DNA of 64,000 nucleotides from Coprinellus micaceus (GCA_951394405.1 OX596343.1:2757224-2821223); one strand, 5' to 3'; positions 12,128 through 24,144 are shown, counted from the stretch's first letter. Notes: generated by a model not told the origin, from the letters alone. Program-made: numbers and translations.

Positions 12128-12838
12128 CGGTGGGTACAGATGGTTGGATGGGGGTAAGATGGGAGTGGGTGTTAGGGTCTGTGCGGGAGACGGCGACGTA
12201 GGACGTCTTCCAACGCAGTATCACACTTTCTCATCGTCCTTGCGATTCTCCGCACAGTAAAAGGGAAGTTAGCACCTGCCGGAAATGTTCAAATATTGAG
12301 ACAGGGACGTACGATGCCTTCCTGGTCCGGGCGACCGAGGCTGCGCGTGAATCGGTGAGAGAGCGCGGGGTTGCTTGGAGGTAGTCAGTAGTCAGCGGGT
12401 ATATGGATGAAGGAAAGGAAGGTAGTCAGCGGGTATATGGATGAAGGAAAGGAAGAGTGACATTCGAACTCACGAAAAGAGGGTGGTGGGCACATATCGG
12501 CGTTGTAGAGCTGGTCGGCGTGTCGTGCACTGGACATCTCGTCCGTTAAGTGGAGAGTAAGATAAATATAGAGAGTAAGATGAATAGCCGTACGCCGGCT
12601 CATCTCTCATATCTCATATCTCATATCTCATATCTCATCTCAGACTCACCCCTTCGAAACATGAGCCACGCGTGACGCGATCCTTGAGCTTGAGCCCATC
12701 GTCCCGGGCCCATCGCCCGACGTATATCGTTTTTGTGCCAACCACAGAGCCCATGGCCAGCTGCGAGCCACCGAACGACGAATCGCGAGGGCAGCCCTCA
12801 CAGAGCCCGGGTCCTCCGTCGCACTGACCCGATCGAGG

Positions 12839-13815
12839 GGGCTCGAGTGGGTGGGAGGGTTGTGTGGGGTTGAGTGGGGGGGAGGGGATTGTGTGGGTTT
12901 GAGGACAGGGTGAGGAACAAAAAAAGGGAGAGGCGAGGGGAGGGGAGGGGAGGGGAGGGGAGCGTCGAGTGGGGAGGGGGTTATTGTGGTGTGTGGATAC
13001 TTCTCGGGGTTTAGAGATCAGGGTGGGGGGTGGGTACACCGGTTGGGGTGGTTGTGCTGGGGACGTGGCGAAGGATGTGGCGGCGAAGGATCACGGGCCG
13101 CGGGTTGAGTCGGTCCGGGTGTGGTGAGGGGTGGTCTGACAGAGAGATTTGACGGAGGGGTGTCGATGAGTACGGAGGGGTGGGACGAAGGGAAGGGAGG
13201 GGAAGGGAAGGGTAGGGAAGGCGTGCAGTGGAGCTAAGACGGTTGGGATACGTAAAACCAGGTAGGATCGGACTGGCGAATCAAGGCGAGAGGTTGTTGG
13301 TTCTGGCGAGAGGTAGGATAGCGAGATGGGTTGGAGTATTTGTTATGTGGTATAAGTTACCCCAGATAAACTAGGATCCATGTCGAGAGACCGCCTTTGG
13401 CCAGAGTGGTCCGGCGAACAGAGCCACAGTAGATCGACCTCGCCGTCCGGCCGTGTCGGACAAACGGCGGTTGGGGTACAGCCATGGGCCCATGGTTTTA
13501 GGGTTAGGTTAAGGATTGCATGGATGGATGAACGACTGCACGAAGGGACGAAGGGAGCGCAGACGTCGCCCCGATAAGATATGATCATCTTGATCTTGAT
13601 CTTATCTTATCCGGACGCGTCATCTGATCCTCACGCGATTTGATCGATGACGCGTTGTCCCTTCCTTCTCTTGGACGACGCGTCTCTTTCCTCTTCCTCT
13701 TCCTCTTCTCCATCCATCCATCCATCCTCAGTCTCCCTTCCTCTTCCTCATCTTCATAGCGTCCCTAATCCTCACCGAAGCAGAAAGACCAAAGGAAAGG
13801 TCAGAGATAGAGATC
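12839..13815. other. Low-complexity spacer upstream of Rpn6
   Basis: No gene is seen. The stretch holds a G-rich run of GGGGA units near 12925-12965 with G-quadruplex potential on the + strand, further GGGAA runs near 13190-13220, a two-unit TTAGGG-like motif at 13498-13508, and CT-rich runs (TCTTCC, ATCC) at 13690-13730 just before the Rpn6 start, which are likely part of its promoter. Duplicated ATATGGATGAAGG units and CTCATAT runs at 12396-12645 lie just outside, in arm A. Confidence 0.5.
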
Positions 13816-16800
13816 ATGGCATCGTCAACACCACAGCTCCTCGAAAACGCCGACGCGGCGCTCGCGGCTGGGAACACCGTGGAGGCGGAGAGGCTGTATA
13901 ACGAGGTTTTGGGCACGGCTTCAGGTGCGCGTATTTCGTCGTCGCTTCATTCGAGTCGACTTGGGCTGATTCGTTCTACTCAACTCCATCCGCTTGATTC
14001 CGTCCGGCTCCTTCATTCAACTCGTCCCACCTTCCTCCACTGGCCTTGTTCCCCCTCTCTCGACTCGTGTCGGCCCTTGCTCTTCAACCATGAAATGCTG
14101 ACCCCCGACACGACGGGAATGCAGCGTCAAACTCGAACACGACCGACGGGAGTATCCAGCAGCAGCAGCTGCGCGACCAGGAGAAGGCGTTGGTCAAGCT
14201 CGGAGAGTTGTATCGGGACCAGAAGTGCGTTGTTCGTTTCGTCTCTGTCTCTCTTTCTCTCTCTCTGTTTGAGTTTCGCTTTGAGTTTCGCTTTATGTCC
14301 TTCTCTGGCGTCGTCCCTGTACCCACATCGAACGTGGGAGCTCGATCCACCGAAGGTGCCGTGCTTCCTGTCCCGCCTGCTTCCATTCCCCTCCCCCTCC
14401 CCCACTCCTCGTCCTCGCTACTGCGTCCTGACCCTCCGTCTCCATCGTAGGAACGCCGAAGCCCTCTCGACCGTCATATCCAAATCCCGCGCCTTCATGG
14501 CCTCGACGACTGCAAAAGCCAAGACTGCGAAGCTCAGTACGTCTTTCCTCCCTTTCTCCCCGTCCCTTTCTTTCCTCCCTTTCCCTCTTTCTTTCTCTCC
14601 TTCGCTCCATCCCTTTCTCCTCTCCTCCCCTTTCTCCCTTTCCTCCCCTTCATCCCTTTCCTCCCCTTCATCCCTCCCCCGCTCCCTCCCCTCTCCCTCC
14701 CCCTCCCTCTCTCCCCCTCCTCCCCATACTACAAAACACGTACTCACCCACCCCAAACAGTCCGCTCCCTCCTCGACTTCTTCACCTCCATCCCCAACAG
14801 CCAGGCCGTCCTCAAACAGACGCTCGTCGAGAACATCGCGTGGGCGAAGGCTGAGAAACGCATTTTCTTGAAGCATAGTCTGGAGACGCGGTTGGTTGGG
14901 CTGTGAGTAGTCGTCTTTCCGTTCAGTTCAGTTTTTTTCTTTATATTTGAGGAGGGATTGGGGATTGGGTCTTTATATTTGACTCGACGGGAGTCTGTGA
15001 CACGTTCGGAAGCCTGGACGACGGGGGTTCTGCTTCGACGAGCGTCGTCGTTGGGGCGCGTTTCACTTCCGGCGGAGCGTCCCTCGTCGTTGGAACGCGT
15101 TGACACTTCGGTGGACATCTGCATCGCGTCCTCGCCGCTCCTGGTCGTTCCCGGGGTTGTACTCGCCTCGAGGCGAACTCCCTCTTCCCCAGATCCCCAT
15201 TTCACCGCTTCCTATCCCCTCTCCCCTCTTCACCTATTCTAACCCCTCTCACCCATTCTAACCCCTTTTCACCCATTCTAACCCCTTTTCACCCATTCTA
15301 ACCCCCCTCCCCAAAGGTACATCGACACCCAGTCGTACCGCCCCGCCCTCGCGCTCATCGACACGCTCCTCACCGAGCTCAAGCGGCTCGACGATAAGAT
15401 GATCCTCACGGAGGTGCATTTGCTGGAGAGTAGGGTGTATAGGGGCGTTGGGAGTTGGGGGAAGGCGAAGGTGAGTGGATGGGTTTGGTTTGGGAAGAGG
15501 GGAGAGGGAGTGAGAGAGGGAGTCGGGATGTGGTCGAGAGGCCGCGTTCCCGCGTTCCTGCGTCTCCCTCGGCGCACCTTCGTTTCTGTACCTGGCGCTT
15601 CGTCGCTCCTTTGGTTCGTCGACGTCGAGCACCGAGGAGATGTGGGCGAGACGCCGTCCGATCGTTTTAGTTTCCTTGTTTCGCCGCTCTCCTCGGAGTT
15701 CGACGCCGTTCCCCGCTCTCGATTCTGCGGGTTTCTTGTTTCTCGTTCGTTCGACTCTTCGCGGGTCTTTCGCGTTTTCGTGGTGTTGCCTAGAGCTTCC
15801 GCTCTCCGCGTTTGGTCCCTGTTTTACTTCCTTGGGGCCCCTGCTCTTTCATGTCGCTCTTGCGCCCCCTGTTCTTTCACGTCGTTCTTGCGACCTTTCT
15901 TACGTCCATTCACCTTCGTTTCGGTTTCGCGTCGAGTCGTTTGTTCGATGCTTGGAGGTTGCGGACTCTGTCGGGGCTTTGGTTCGGTGAGGCTCGACGC
16001 TGTCCGCGGGCTTCGTCCTGCGGGGTTCGGGGGACGATGTAGGGGTTCAAGTACCCTCGTTCGTTCGAGGCGTCCCGACAAACCCTCCTCGTTTCTTGTT
16101 TCTTCCGTTCCGTGGCTCTCCATTTCTCCCGGCGCTTGACGCGGGTTCCCGATCTTCTTTCTACGGGTCTTCGTATGTTTTCGTGGAGCCCGTACTCTCC
16201 CTCGTTTAATGTGTCTCCATCGCTCCTGTCCTTCTTCTGTCTCGTTCTGATCGTTCTCTTTTACCTCCTCACTTCTTCCTTCTCTCTTCCTTCCATGCGC
16301 CCTCCTTCCATCTTCAATACCGCCCCACTAAACCCCCTCCCTCCCTCCTTAGGCCGCCCTCACCTCCTCCCGCACCGCCGCCAACTCGATCTACTGCCCC
16401 CCGCTCCTCCAGGCGCAGCTCGACCTGCAGAGCGGGGTCCTGCATGCGGAGGATAAGGATTATACGACGGCGTATAGTTATTTCTTTGAGGCGTTTGAGG
16501 GGTTGGAGAATAATTCGGAGGGGAGGGATAGGTTTGGTGAAGGGGGGACGGGGGGGAGGGAGGCGTTGGGAGCGTTGAAGTATATGTTGCTGTGTAAGGT
16601 TATGTTGAATTTGGTGCGTGCCTTTCTCTCACTTTGCTTTGCTGCGGCGAATGGAGTGGGAATACGATGCTGACCGCGTACGATAGCCGGAAGATGTGAA
16701 TAATCTGCTGACGATCAAGTTGGCGACGCGGTATGCGGCGTCGAGGGATGTGGAGAGTATGCGGGCGATTGCGAGGGCGCATCAGGAGAGGAATTTGCAG

Positions 16801-18390
16801 GAGTTTGAGAGGGTGTTGAGGGAGTATCGGGAAGGTGAGTTGGTCTTTGGGGTTTTGGTTTGGGTGGGTTTGGTGCGGGGTTTTGGGTTTGGTTTTGGGT
16901 TTGGTATACGGGGAGAGGGAGTCCGGGAGACGTCTCGCTTTCTGAGGGGGTTGCGGTCTCCGGTTCGGAGGGGCATGATGGTTCGATTCGGCGCTCGGGT
17001 TCTTGGTTCATGTTTCTTGTGTTGCTTTCGTGCCTTCCCTGCTGTGGTCGCGTCGCCCGTCTTCGGTCGATTCAATTCGCTTCTCCTCCTTTCGTCCTTT
17101 CGTCCGCCTCCCTCCCCTTGGCATCGAGGTTGGCTTTCACCTTCGAACGATGTTTCGTTTAATTTCATCCGGCGTCTGGGTCCCTCGCCTCGCGTCTGCC
17201 TTTACTTTCCGGGCTCGCCTTCGTTTCCGACCCCGATACGTCCACTTGATCTTTTCGTTTCTTCTCCCTTGCCTCGTCCTGTCACCCCTTTCCCGCACCT
17301 TGACTCCCACCTCCGCACGCATGTTCGCTAACGCATCCACGTCTTTATAGAACTCTCCTCCGACCCAACGATCCGCTCGCACCTCGCGTCGCTGTACGAC
17401 AACCTCCTCGAGCAGAACCTCCTCCGGATCATCGAGCCGTACTCGACGGTGGAGATTGCGCATGTGGCGGACCTGGTGGGGCAGGAGAGGCAGGGTGTTG
17501 AGACGAAGTGAGTGTTTTCGTTTTGCCTTTTGAGTTTGGTTTGGATCTTGGGACCCTTGGGACGTGGGTGTCGGTCCGCCTTTGGCATTGAGTTCCTCGC
17601 TCTTTTGAACCGCCAGCGTCGAGGGTGTGTTCTGTCGGCGTTTTCGCCCCCTTGGATTCTTAGTTTCCCCCATCTGCGCCTTGGTGTCTCGGTTTCGCCT
17701 TGAGGATACTCGGTACTGACAGAGGTCCACGTTTTATAGGCTATCCCAGATGATCCTCGATAAGGTGTTCCATGGTGTGCTCGACCAGGGACGAGGGTGT
17801 TTGTTGGTGTTTGACGAGCCTGAGGTTGATGTGAGTCGCTCTTTCGTTTAATCCTTGTTTGGTTTCCACTTTCGGTTTCGGTTGTTCCGATCGTCGTGTT
17901 TCCTTGGGATGCTCGAGGAGCTGGAATGGTATAGAGCCTTTCCGTTCCCCTCAGGCTCTGCCTTCGGTCCGGGCTGGGGGCTCCCGCGATGTCTTTCGTT
18001 TCATCTCGTTCGCTGTCGCTCGAATTGACTCGGGTTGAGTCAAATTGTCCTTCCTTCCACGCCCCTTCGCATCGGTCTCCTCCTTTTAGATCACGCCGAG
18101 CCCTTCTGCATCTGTCGATCCGCCTTCCTCTCTCGGTTTTCGATCGTCCACTTCCTTCTTCCCATTCGATGTTCTCCCGTCATTCTCCTCCTTCCCTTTT
18201 TCTCTTTCTCTGCGGTCGCTAAGACTCTTGTCGATTCGCAGAACGCATACGGCGCAGCTATCGAGACTCTCGAAGAGGTCGGCAAGGTCGTACAGTCTTT
18301 GTACGCCAAGGTGAGCCTTTCCTTTCGATCGAGTTAACCTCGGTGAATGTGGGACTGATGGCCGGTATCTAGACTGTGCAGATCGCGTAG
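13816..18390 (+). CDS. rpn6: 26S proteasome regulatory subunit Rpn6 (PSMD11)
   Basis: Eleven exons sum to 445 codons (444 aa): 13816-13924, 14125-14224, 14451-14536, 14761-14902, 15317-15470, 16353-16613, 16687-16834, 17351-17507, 17740-17830, 18242-18310 and 18373-18390. Every junction keeps the frame, and the product follows the Rpn6 pattern throughout: helical TPR-like repeats including [11 protein letters not shown] and LETRLVGLY, the [12 protein letters not shown] block, [12 protein letters not shown], and the C-terminal PCI domain with [26 protein letters not shown] and FDEPEVD. Rpn6 clamps the proteasome lid to the 20S core in nucleus and cytosol and is normally essential. An insertion rich in Gly near residues 260-272 interrupts the YEAF-to-LKYM interval. 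The introns are long for a basidiomycete (62-882 nt) and pyrimidine-rich. The gene is alone in the spacer between the two inverted arms. Confidence 0.95.
15236..15303. repeat. 22-bp tandem repeat in Rpn6 intron 4
   Basis: About four copies of CCCATTCTAACCCC followed by TTTTCA or CTCTCA lie just upstream of the acceptor at 15315-15316. They add to the polypyrimidine tract of this 414-nt intron. Confidence 0.8.
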
Positions 18391-19371
18391 AAGCATCCGC
18401 GCACCACTCGAATCCCCGTTTCCGTTGTTGTTAATCCCCTGTACCGTATCTCGTTCTTTTCTTGAAACCATTCCGAAGATTCGCCTTTTCGAGAGCGGGA
18501 GTACGTCTGTAGATGCTCTACTCCCTCGCTTCTGTTCGGATGGTTGTAGAATCTGGATCCAAGGACGTACCGCGCGCGCTTCGCTCTGACGGTGGATCCG
18601 AATTCCCGTCGACGTATTCCGCGTCAGTTAGGTGAACGAACAAGACGGGCCCTGAGGGGCTTTGAGGCGAACCGGATTCCGGAAGGTCAGTGCGAAGGAG
18701 GACCTGGGTGAGGTGACGGTTGTTCTCGCAATTCGTCGTTCGGTGGCTAGCACCTGCGGGCTCTGTGATTGGCGCAAGGATGATATAAGGCGGGTGATGC
18801 GCCCAAGCACTTGAGCCTCAAGGATGGTGTGGCTCAGGTTCGAAGGGGTGAGTCGGAGATGAGAGATGAGAGATGAGTCGGAGTATGGCTATTCAGCTTA
18901 CTCTCTACTTGGCGGACGACGTGTCTAGTCCAAGACCGACCAACCAGTGGTACGACGGCGCTGGTCTTTTCCTACCGCCCTCTTAACGTGAGTTCTAATA
19001 TCACTCTTCCTTCATCCATTTACCTGCTGATGACCTTCGAGCAACCCCCCGCGCTCTAGAACTGATTCATGCGCAGCCTCGGTCGACCGGAACAGGAGGC
19101 ATCGTACGTCCCTGTTCCTCTTCGCCTCTGCCCTATATTTGAACATTTCCAGCAGGTGGTCATTAACTTCTTTTGTGCCGTGCGGAGACTCGAGAACGAT
19201 GGGGGGATGATACTGCGATTGAAGGTACCCAATACGCCCTACGTCCCGATCTACAGCACAGGTTCTGATACCAGCTCCCATCTCATCCTTCCCAAACATC
19301 CACATCCGCCGCTGCGTCTAACTGATTCGCGGTCAAGGAACGGTGGAGTATCGCAACAATGGCCCTCTACT

Positions 19372-19738
19372 TTACTTTCTTATCTTGCCTGTGGATGCCT
19401 TCGGCGGAGGGGGTGAGACTGACTTAGGGTGCGGGGGTCCTCTCGCAGCCAGCTCGGACTCGAGGGACTCCACGCGAGCTTCGAGGTGTTCGAGGCGTGA
19501 GGCGGAGCGAGACGCGCGCTGGAGAGCTCGGGTGTCGATCCCGAGGTCTTCGAGGGCCTCGCGAGCGTCGAAGACGACATCTTCGTCGACAAGATCGCGG
19601 CCGTAGAGGTCGTCGTAGCTGGACCCGGCGAGAGTCCTGGAATGTGTGGTGGTCAGCGAGAAGTCATCGTATGGGTCGACGTGCTACGCACATGGCGGCG
19701 AACGACGCGAGAAGGAATGCGAGAGGGGTGAATCGCAT
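19372..19738 (-). CDS. Small secreted coiled-coil protein, unrecognised
   Basis: Two exons on the minus strand (19738-19692 and 19636-19372, 55-nt intron with donor GTGCGT and acceptor CCAG) give 103 aa. The first 18 or so residues form a clean signal peptide (MRFTPLAFLLASFAA core). The mature part is acidic at first (YDDLYGRDLVDEDVVFDARE), then a heptad-like Leu/Glu/Arg stretch at about residues 45-77 that should form a coiled coil, then a Pro/Lys-rich tail. I know of no family for it. Size and secretion signal fit an effector-like small secreted protein, but this is inference. The copy in arm A is broken. Confidence 0.6.
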
Positions 19739-21492
19739 GTTTAGAAATTGACTTCTGGTTGAGGGTGTCGTAGCTTTGGTGGGTAAGAGTGTTCGTAGCG
19801 ACTGACGACCTCTCACCCCCACCTTTTATAACGTTTTCGTGGACTTCGTAGTCTGGCATTAGCTTCGGATATACCCATGTTTTTCGAGGATATTTTGGGG
19901 TCATCTGCCGGTTGGTTGCTTGGAACGAGCTCTTGGTCACATCCAGCACGGCACTGACAAAGAGCAATTCTCGGAACGGTAAAATTATCGATACATCAAT
20001 AAGCCGTGGGGCGATCTCTAGTTTCGACATGTGTGACTGAGTCAGCGCCTGCTCCTAGAGGGGTGCTGCGGATATCGGTTCTAAGACTGTATTTATATTT
20101 CATCTACACCGAGTCTGCGACTGTTCGCCCGCCGGGCTCCATTCCCAGAGATATCTAGGCAGTTGACGCCGCGGGGCTCGTGTTATACAGTGCTGCGCAC
20201 AGCATGGTGCGTACGTGCATGCTTTTTTTGGGATACACTTCTGCTACGGCGCACCAAGTCTACGGTTAAATCTCTCACTAATCATATTTTCCCAAGGAAT
20301 GAAACGAAGCGTTTCGAGTCAGTGTAACGCGATACTTACGTTGACGGATCGCTCCAGTATCCCATCTAGGTCAGTCGACAGCTGGAATTGGCAGAAGTGG
20401 AAACCTTTAACGTGCTCTGGGGCGTAATCAAGCTTCGACTAGACCGGTCAACCTTGAAACAATGCGTGCTCGTACACGTACACCCGCCCTAGACGACAGT
20501 GAGAATTATCGATGTAGAAGCTCCTGAGCTTCCGACCTTCGGTCCGATTATTGAGCTTAATTATATACTTCCGATATCTAACTAATGGACAGTGAAACAA
20601 TACAGTGATGATGGTTTCCAGCATCCCGGCCGTACCACAGCCTGCCCCGCTAATCATGAAACCTTTTTCGCGCGGCGTATCGCTGGGTGATTTTCAAATT
20701 TACTCTCCTCCAGCTGGTAAATGAACCGTTCCTCCGATACCCATCGATAGTTTCTCTAGGTAGCTGGGACTCGCTGTTCAGTCGCCAGAGTAGGGTGAAT
20801 CGCAGTCCCCAGAGGAACCTGAGTGGAATACGGTGGGGTGCGTGCGTACTGCAATTTTCACTCCGCGTTTGGTCTAGACTCTGGACACCTTCAGCTGGAT
20901 GTGCCTCAGGTTACACAACCTGCGCACATTGCCCGTAGACGAATGTTCTGGCTCTATAAACCACGTTCAGCGGGTAACTAACTGAGTCGGCTTACAGAGA
21001 GCCTCCACGGTTTCCTTCCTCGATGAAGCGGTATGACAGAGGCTGAATCTTGTGGATAGATGATTCAGACGCATGAGTCTGTACAGCTTTTCCCTTTCCC
21101 TACTCCAGCCAATGAAAGTATGCATTCAGCGCAGGGCCGTCCAGCGAGCATAGGATATATATGTTGACAGAATATAGGTAGCTGGTCTGGGAAACATAGC
21201 CGTGTGGAGAACGCGAGAATCCTGAGCGGGAATCTCGCGTTCCCTTCACATGGCCGATGCGGGTGCAGTCTTCCTTTATCTACCATTTGTAGCCGTGATC
21301 CCCAAACAATGGGTTTCGTATATATCGACCGTAGCGTACCTGTACCCCTTTCTTTAGGTTCTACCTCACCCCCACTTTCCCTCCGTCGCTCCAGATGTAA
21401 CCCTCAATTCACTTCTTTGACGAGAGCCCTCGAGAACCGGTTCAGCGACCCCCTGAACACCCCTCAGCGCCTCTTGCGCGCTTACAGCCGTA

Positions 21493-22371
21493 TCATGCCT
21501 TCTCTAATGAGCCGAGCTTCCAGAGCTCTTCACACATTCCATGTAGTCGTAACACCAAAGCCCTGTCAGATGGAACACTCTCGTTCCAGTCGAGAACTCC
21601 AGTGCTCATACCTGTGCGCTCGAATGCCGTAGCGAAATCCTTCAATATCTCCAAGTCCTCGGAATGTGAAGCCTTGCTAAGCGTCTCGAGAGATTGGAGT
21701 AAAGAGGTCCACGCATCGCGGGGGAGAGTGAGAGAACCGGCGTGGACTGTACAAGCTCGAGACATCAGATCAATGGTGATGAGGAAGGCGGCTTGAACTC
21801 CGCGAGTGGGTATGGCGATGGATTTGATGTGCCGGAGGGTCGAGAGAAACGCTTCCATCCCGATGAGCCCAACAGCGATGAGGTCGGCGTAGACGACTGA
21901 GGCGGACCTCAAAGTGTCGAACCCGAAGAGAGGAAGGCTTGTTCGCGTGCACTTCTCCCATTCATGAACGAGTCGGTTTGTTGCAGCGTCAGTAACCGCC
22001 AACCGGAAGACTTCTGCGCACGGATGGACGATACCCGTATCATTGTCTTCGCTCCGCTTGAGGAGTTCCTCCACCACCCTCGTAGAGACGTGTGCCAGGG
22101 TCCTGGATTCTGCCGCACCTCTCCGTTTATCGGTATAGAGACCTGAAACAACAAAATCGATGCGCTGGCTATACTCGTAGGACGTGGGATCCTCGAGGCA
22201 TTTGTCGAAGTCATACAAGTTCCCGATAATGAATCTGGACAGGCGCTTAGCGGCATTTCGGACGGAATCCGAGTCTGGGTTGAGCGAGATGAGTTGGCGA
22301 GCAGGGGCAATTGGTTGGGAGGACGAGACACGAAGGGCGTCGGCGAGCTTGCTGGTGGTGAGGAAGAACAT
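21493..22371 (-). CDS. Unrecognised protein, arm B copy (292 aa)
   Basis: Single exon, 292 codons, minus strand. It is about 88% identical by my count to the product of 9639-10520, with the same start and one codon fewer near the C-terminus. No known domain was recognised; the predicted character is soluble and helical. The two copies are divergently placed: arm A reads towards Rpn6 from the left and arm B towards it from the right. The duplication extends well beyond the coding region on both sides, including the presumed promoter, so both could be expressed. Confidence 0.7.
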   Translation of the reverse strand: MFFLTTSKLADALRVSSSQPIAPARQLISLNPDSDSVRNAAKRLSRFIIGNLYDFDKCLEDPTSYEYSQRIDFVVSGLYTDKRRGAAESRTLAHVSTRVVEELLKRSEDNDTGIVHPCAEVFRLAVTDAATNRLVHEWEKCTRTSLPLFGFDTLRSASVVYADLIAVGLIGMEAFLSTLRHIKSIAIPTRGVQAAFLITIDLMSRACTVHAGSLTLPRDAWTSLLQSLETLSKASHSEDLEILKDFATAFERTGMSTGVLDWNESVPSDRALVLRLHGMCEELWKLGSLEKA

Positions 22372-23781
22372 GTCGGTCTGGGGTTCTGAAGCGTGAGGAG
22401 GGATTCAATTTGTACTTGAGATTAAGTGCGTTTTAAATGCAGATAATGGGTGTGGGCAAAGCGACAACCCATCGTTGTTCCGCAGACAAAGCGCAGAGAC
22501 AGCTGGTCAAAGCAAGGGTCCTCAACGCTGGGACACCAGGGGACACCCCGCATGTTCATCTCCTTGGTGACGGATTATTGTGCTCAGGGCAGTTTGACCA
22601 TCGGGTCTATGAATGGCAGTCGGCTAAGGCAGCGGGGGAGTATGTCTTGGTGGGTCTACACGATGGGTGCGGTTCACCTATTGCGAGGACCTGTGAAAGC
22701 TGTCAGTGGCTCGGACTCTTCGCACTGTACGACTCTTGGGAAAACCACGGTAAGCGGGCCAGGCGATTCCAAAGCAATTCCTTCCCTTGAGGCGGCATTT
22801 GGGCCGGTCTGGACCCACGTCCGGGAGTTGCCGGCATGTGTCAGATGACGCCGACACCAGGTCCGTGGACCATTTCTCCCTTACCTTAGATCCACGATGC
22901 CGGCTTCGATAGGAACTTGAGATAACGAATGGAGCCCTGCCGCCTGCTCCCGAAAGATGGGAGGCTTCGCGTATTTGAGACAAGTCACCGCCTCGTTCGC
23001 CGTAGGACATTCGACGACACTCCCACTCGGTGACCAGGTACAGCAGGCTGCCGAACTGACCCATTCCATTCTATCCCGTCGAGCCTAGAGCTTCAATGCC
23101 GGTACTAGCTCAGGATTCGCACATATGCAAACGGAGTAAGACAGCTTCCAAGATTTAGCGACCATCGTATATATTTGGTTTCCAACGTGCTTCATAGCAG
23201 TGTCCAGGTAATGTTATCGCATTACTTGCCTCATTTATCTCCTGGCACTTCTCAAGTTGGTAGACACGAGCCCAGACGTTAGCGTTTGGGGATCACATTG
23301 GCCCGGATATCGGCGATTTTTGGCGTGGATGGCACGGTTCCTCCCATCTTCAGCGGTAGCACAACAGTATCCACGATGAGGAAGGAGGTAGCTGGATCAT
23401 TCGTTCGGTGTCTGATGTATAGTACATGGATCATCTACGGCGCGGTAAATTCATGAGATCAACGGTCAAGGACAAGAAAATGGAGTCGAAGCTATATGTA
23501 CAGACGCAAGATCAAGATCAAGGGCATCTAAAGGGATAGGAAGGGAACCATCAAAGCCCTCGAGACGCACAATCTTGGAGTACCCGAGACGTGGCGGTCG
23601 GTGTTATGAATAGGTGGGGAGTTCCGTTGACACGAAATAGAGAGAGAGAAAGTGTAGAGAGTGTAAAGAGGGGGGAGTGAATCTGCGTTGTCATCGAGAA
23701 AGCCCTTCTGAGAATGAGACGAAGTCAGTGTCGAGCGATCAGCTGAAACACAGCGTGAGGGGTTAACAAGGACACACGCAC

Positions 23782-24144
23782 CTAGGCAGACACCGTCGGA
23801 ACGTCGTCAATATCCCAGTCAAACACCGTTTTCTCCAAGACACCGTATTCCTGCAGAGTCTCCGAGACGCCCCTCAACGAGGACCTCAACTCCGGGTACA
23901 CGACAAATTCTTCGACACGATCAAAGTACATCCTTAGCAGACACAGTACCGATTGCACAGCAACCCCCTCAGTGAGCCGTCGCGCAAAGCGGTCGTATTC
24001 GCTCCGGGGCCGATTGACGATGCTGATAGATAGTGGGCGCTTTCTCGACTTCGCGAGCCTCTGATCGAGTTTTGAGATGATTTTAACCAGGGACGGTTCA
24101 CCTATGTTGACGGTGATTGGTTCGACTGACGAAGAGGGAGGCAT
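23782..24144 (-). CDS. Hypothetical protein, 120 aa
   Basis: An open minus-strand frame with natural amino-acid composition, charged and mixed alpha/beta in look, ending in an acidic tail (FDWDIDDVPTVSA). The frame is still open upstream of the ATG, so it may be the last exon of a longer gene whose other exons I could not place. No family recognised. It lies just outside arm B. Confidence 0.35.
   Translation of the reverse strand: MPPSSSVEPITVNIGEPSLVKIISKLDQRLAKSRKRPLSISIVNRPRSEYDRFARRLTEGVAVQSVLCLLRMYFDRVEEFVVYPELRSSLRGVSETLQEYGVLEKTVFDWDIDDVPTVSA

Larger units (their letters stand above)
8740..12838. repeat. Inverted duplication, arm A
   Basis: This segment matches the reverse complement of 18680-23235 almost end to end. 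Landmarks run in mirror order: 8743-8843 pairs with 23101-23220, the ~293-codon gene 9639-10520 with 21493-22371, 11986-12127 with 19607-19738, and 12360-12835 with 18683-19040. Arm A lacks about 290 bp present in arm B (19316-19607), which removed the distal part of a small gene. Outer limits are approximate because similarity fades rather than stopping sharply. No terminal repeats or target-site duplications were seen at the limits, so it looks like segmental duplication rather than a simple transposon. Confidence 0.85.
18680..23235. repeat. Inverted duplication, arm B
   Basis: This is the mirror partner of 8740-12838. It is longer mainly because it keeps the ~290 bp that encode the distal part of a small secreted protein. 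It contains two genes on the minus strand: the coiled-coil gene and the copy of the 293-aa gene. The inner part (18683-19040) corresponds to 12360-12835 and carries splice-like signals, but in-frame stops in arm B break any shared coding sequence there. Sequence outside the genes differs from arm A by many substitutions and small indels, so the duplication is old or has not been kept uniform by gene conversion. Confidence 0.85.

Noticed and set aside
12635..13039. A 134-codon minus-strand frame at the inner edge of arm A
   Set aside because: The first half is Pro/Ser low complexity; the second half has splice-like signals and a mirror copy in arm B, but no consistent frame between arms, so I treat it as relic sequence within the duplication.
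13816..14871. A single 351-codon open frame beginning at the Rpn6 start
   Set aside because: It reads through introns 1-3; splicing at GT..AG sites gives a product that matches Rpn6, while the unspliced frame is low-complexity Ser/Pro.
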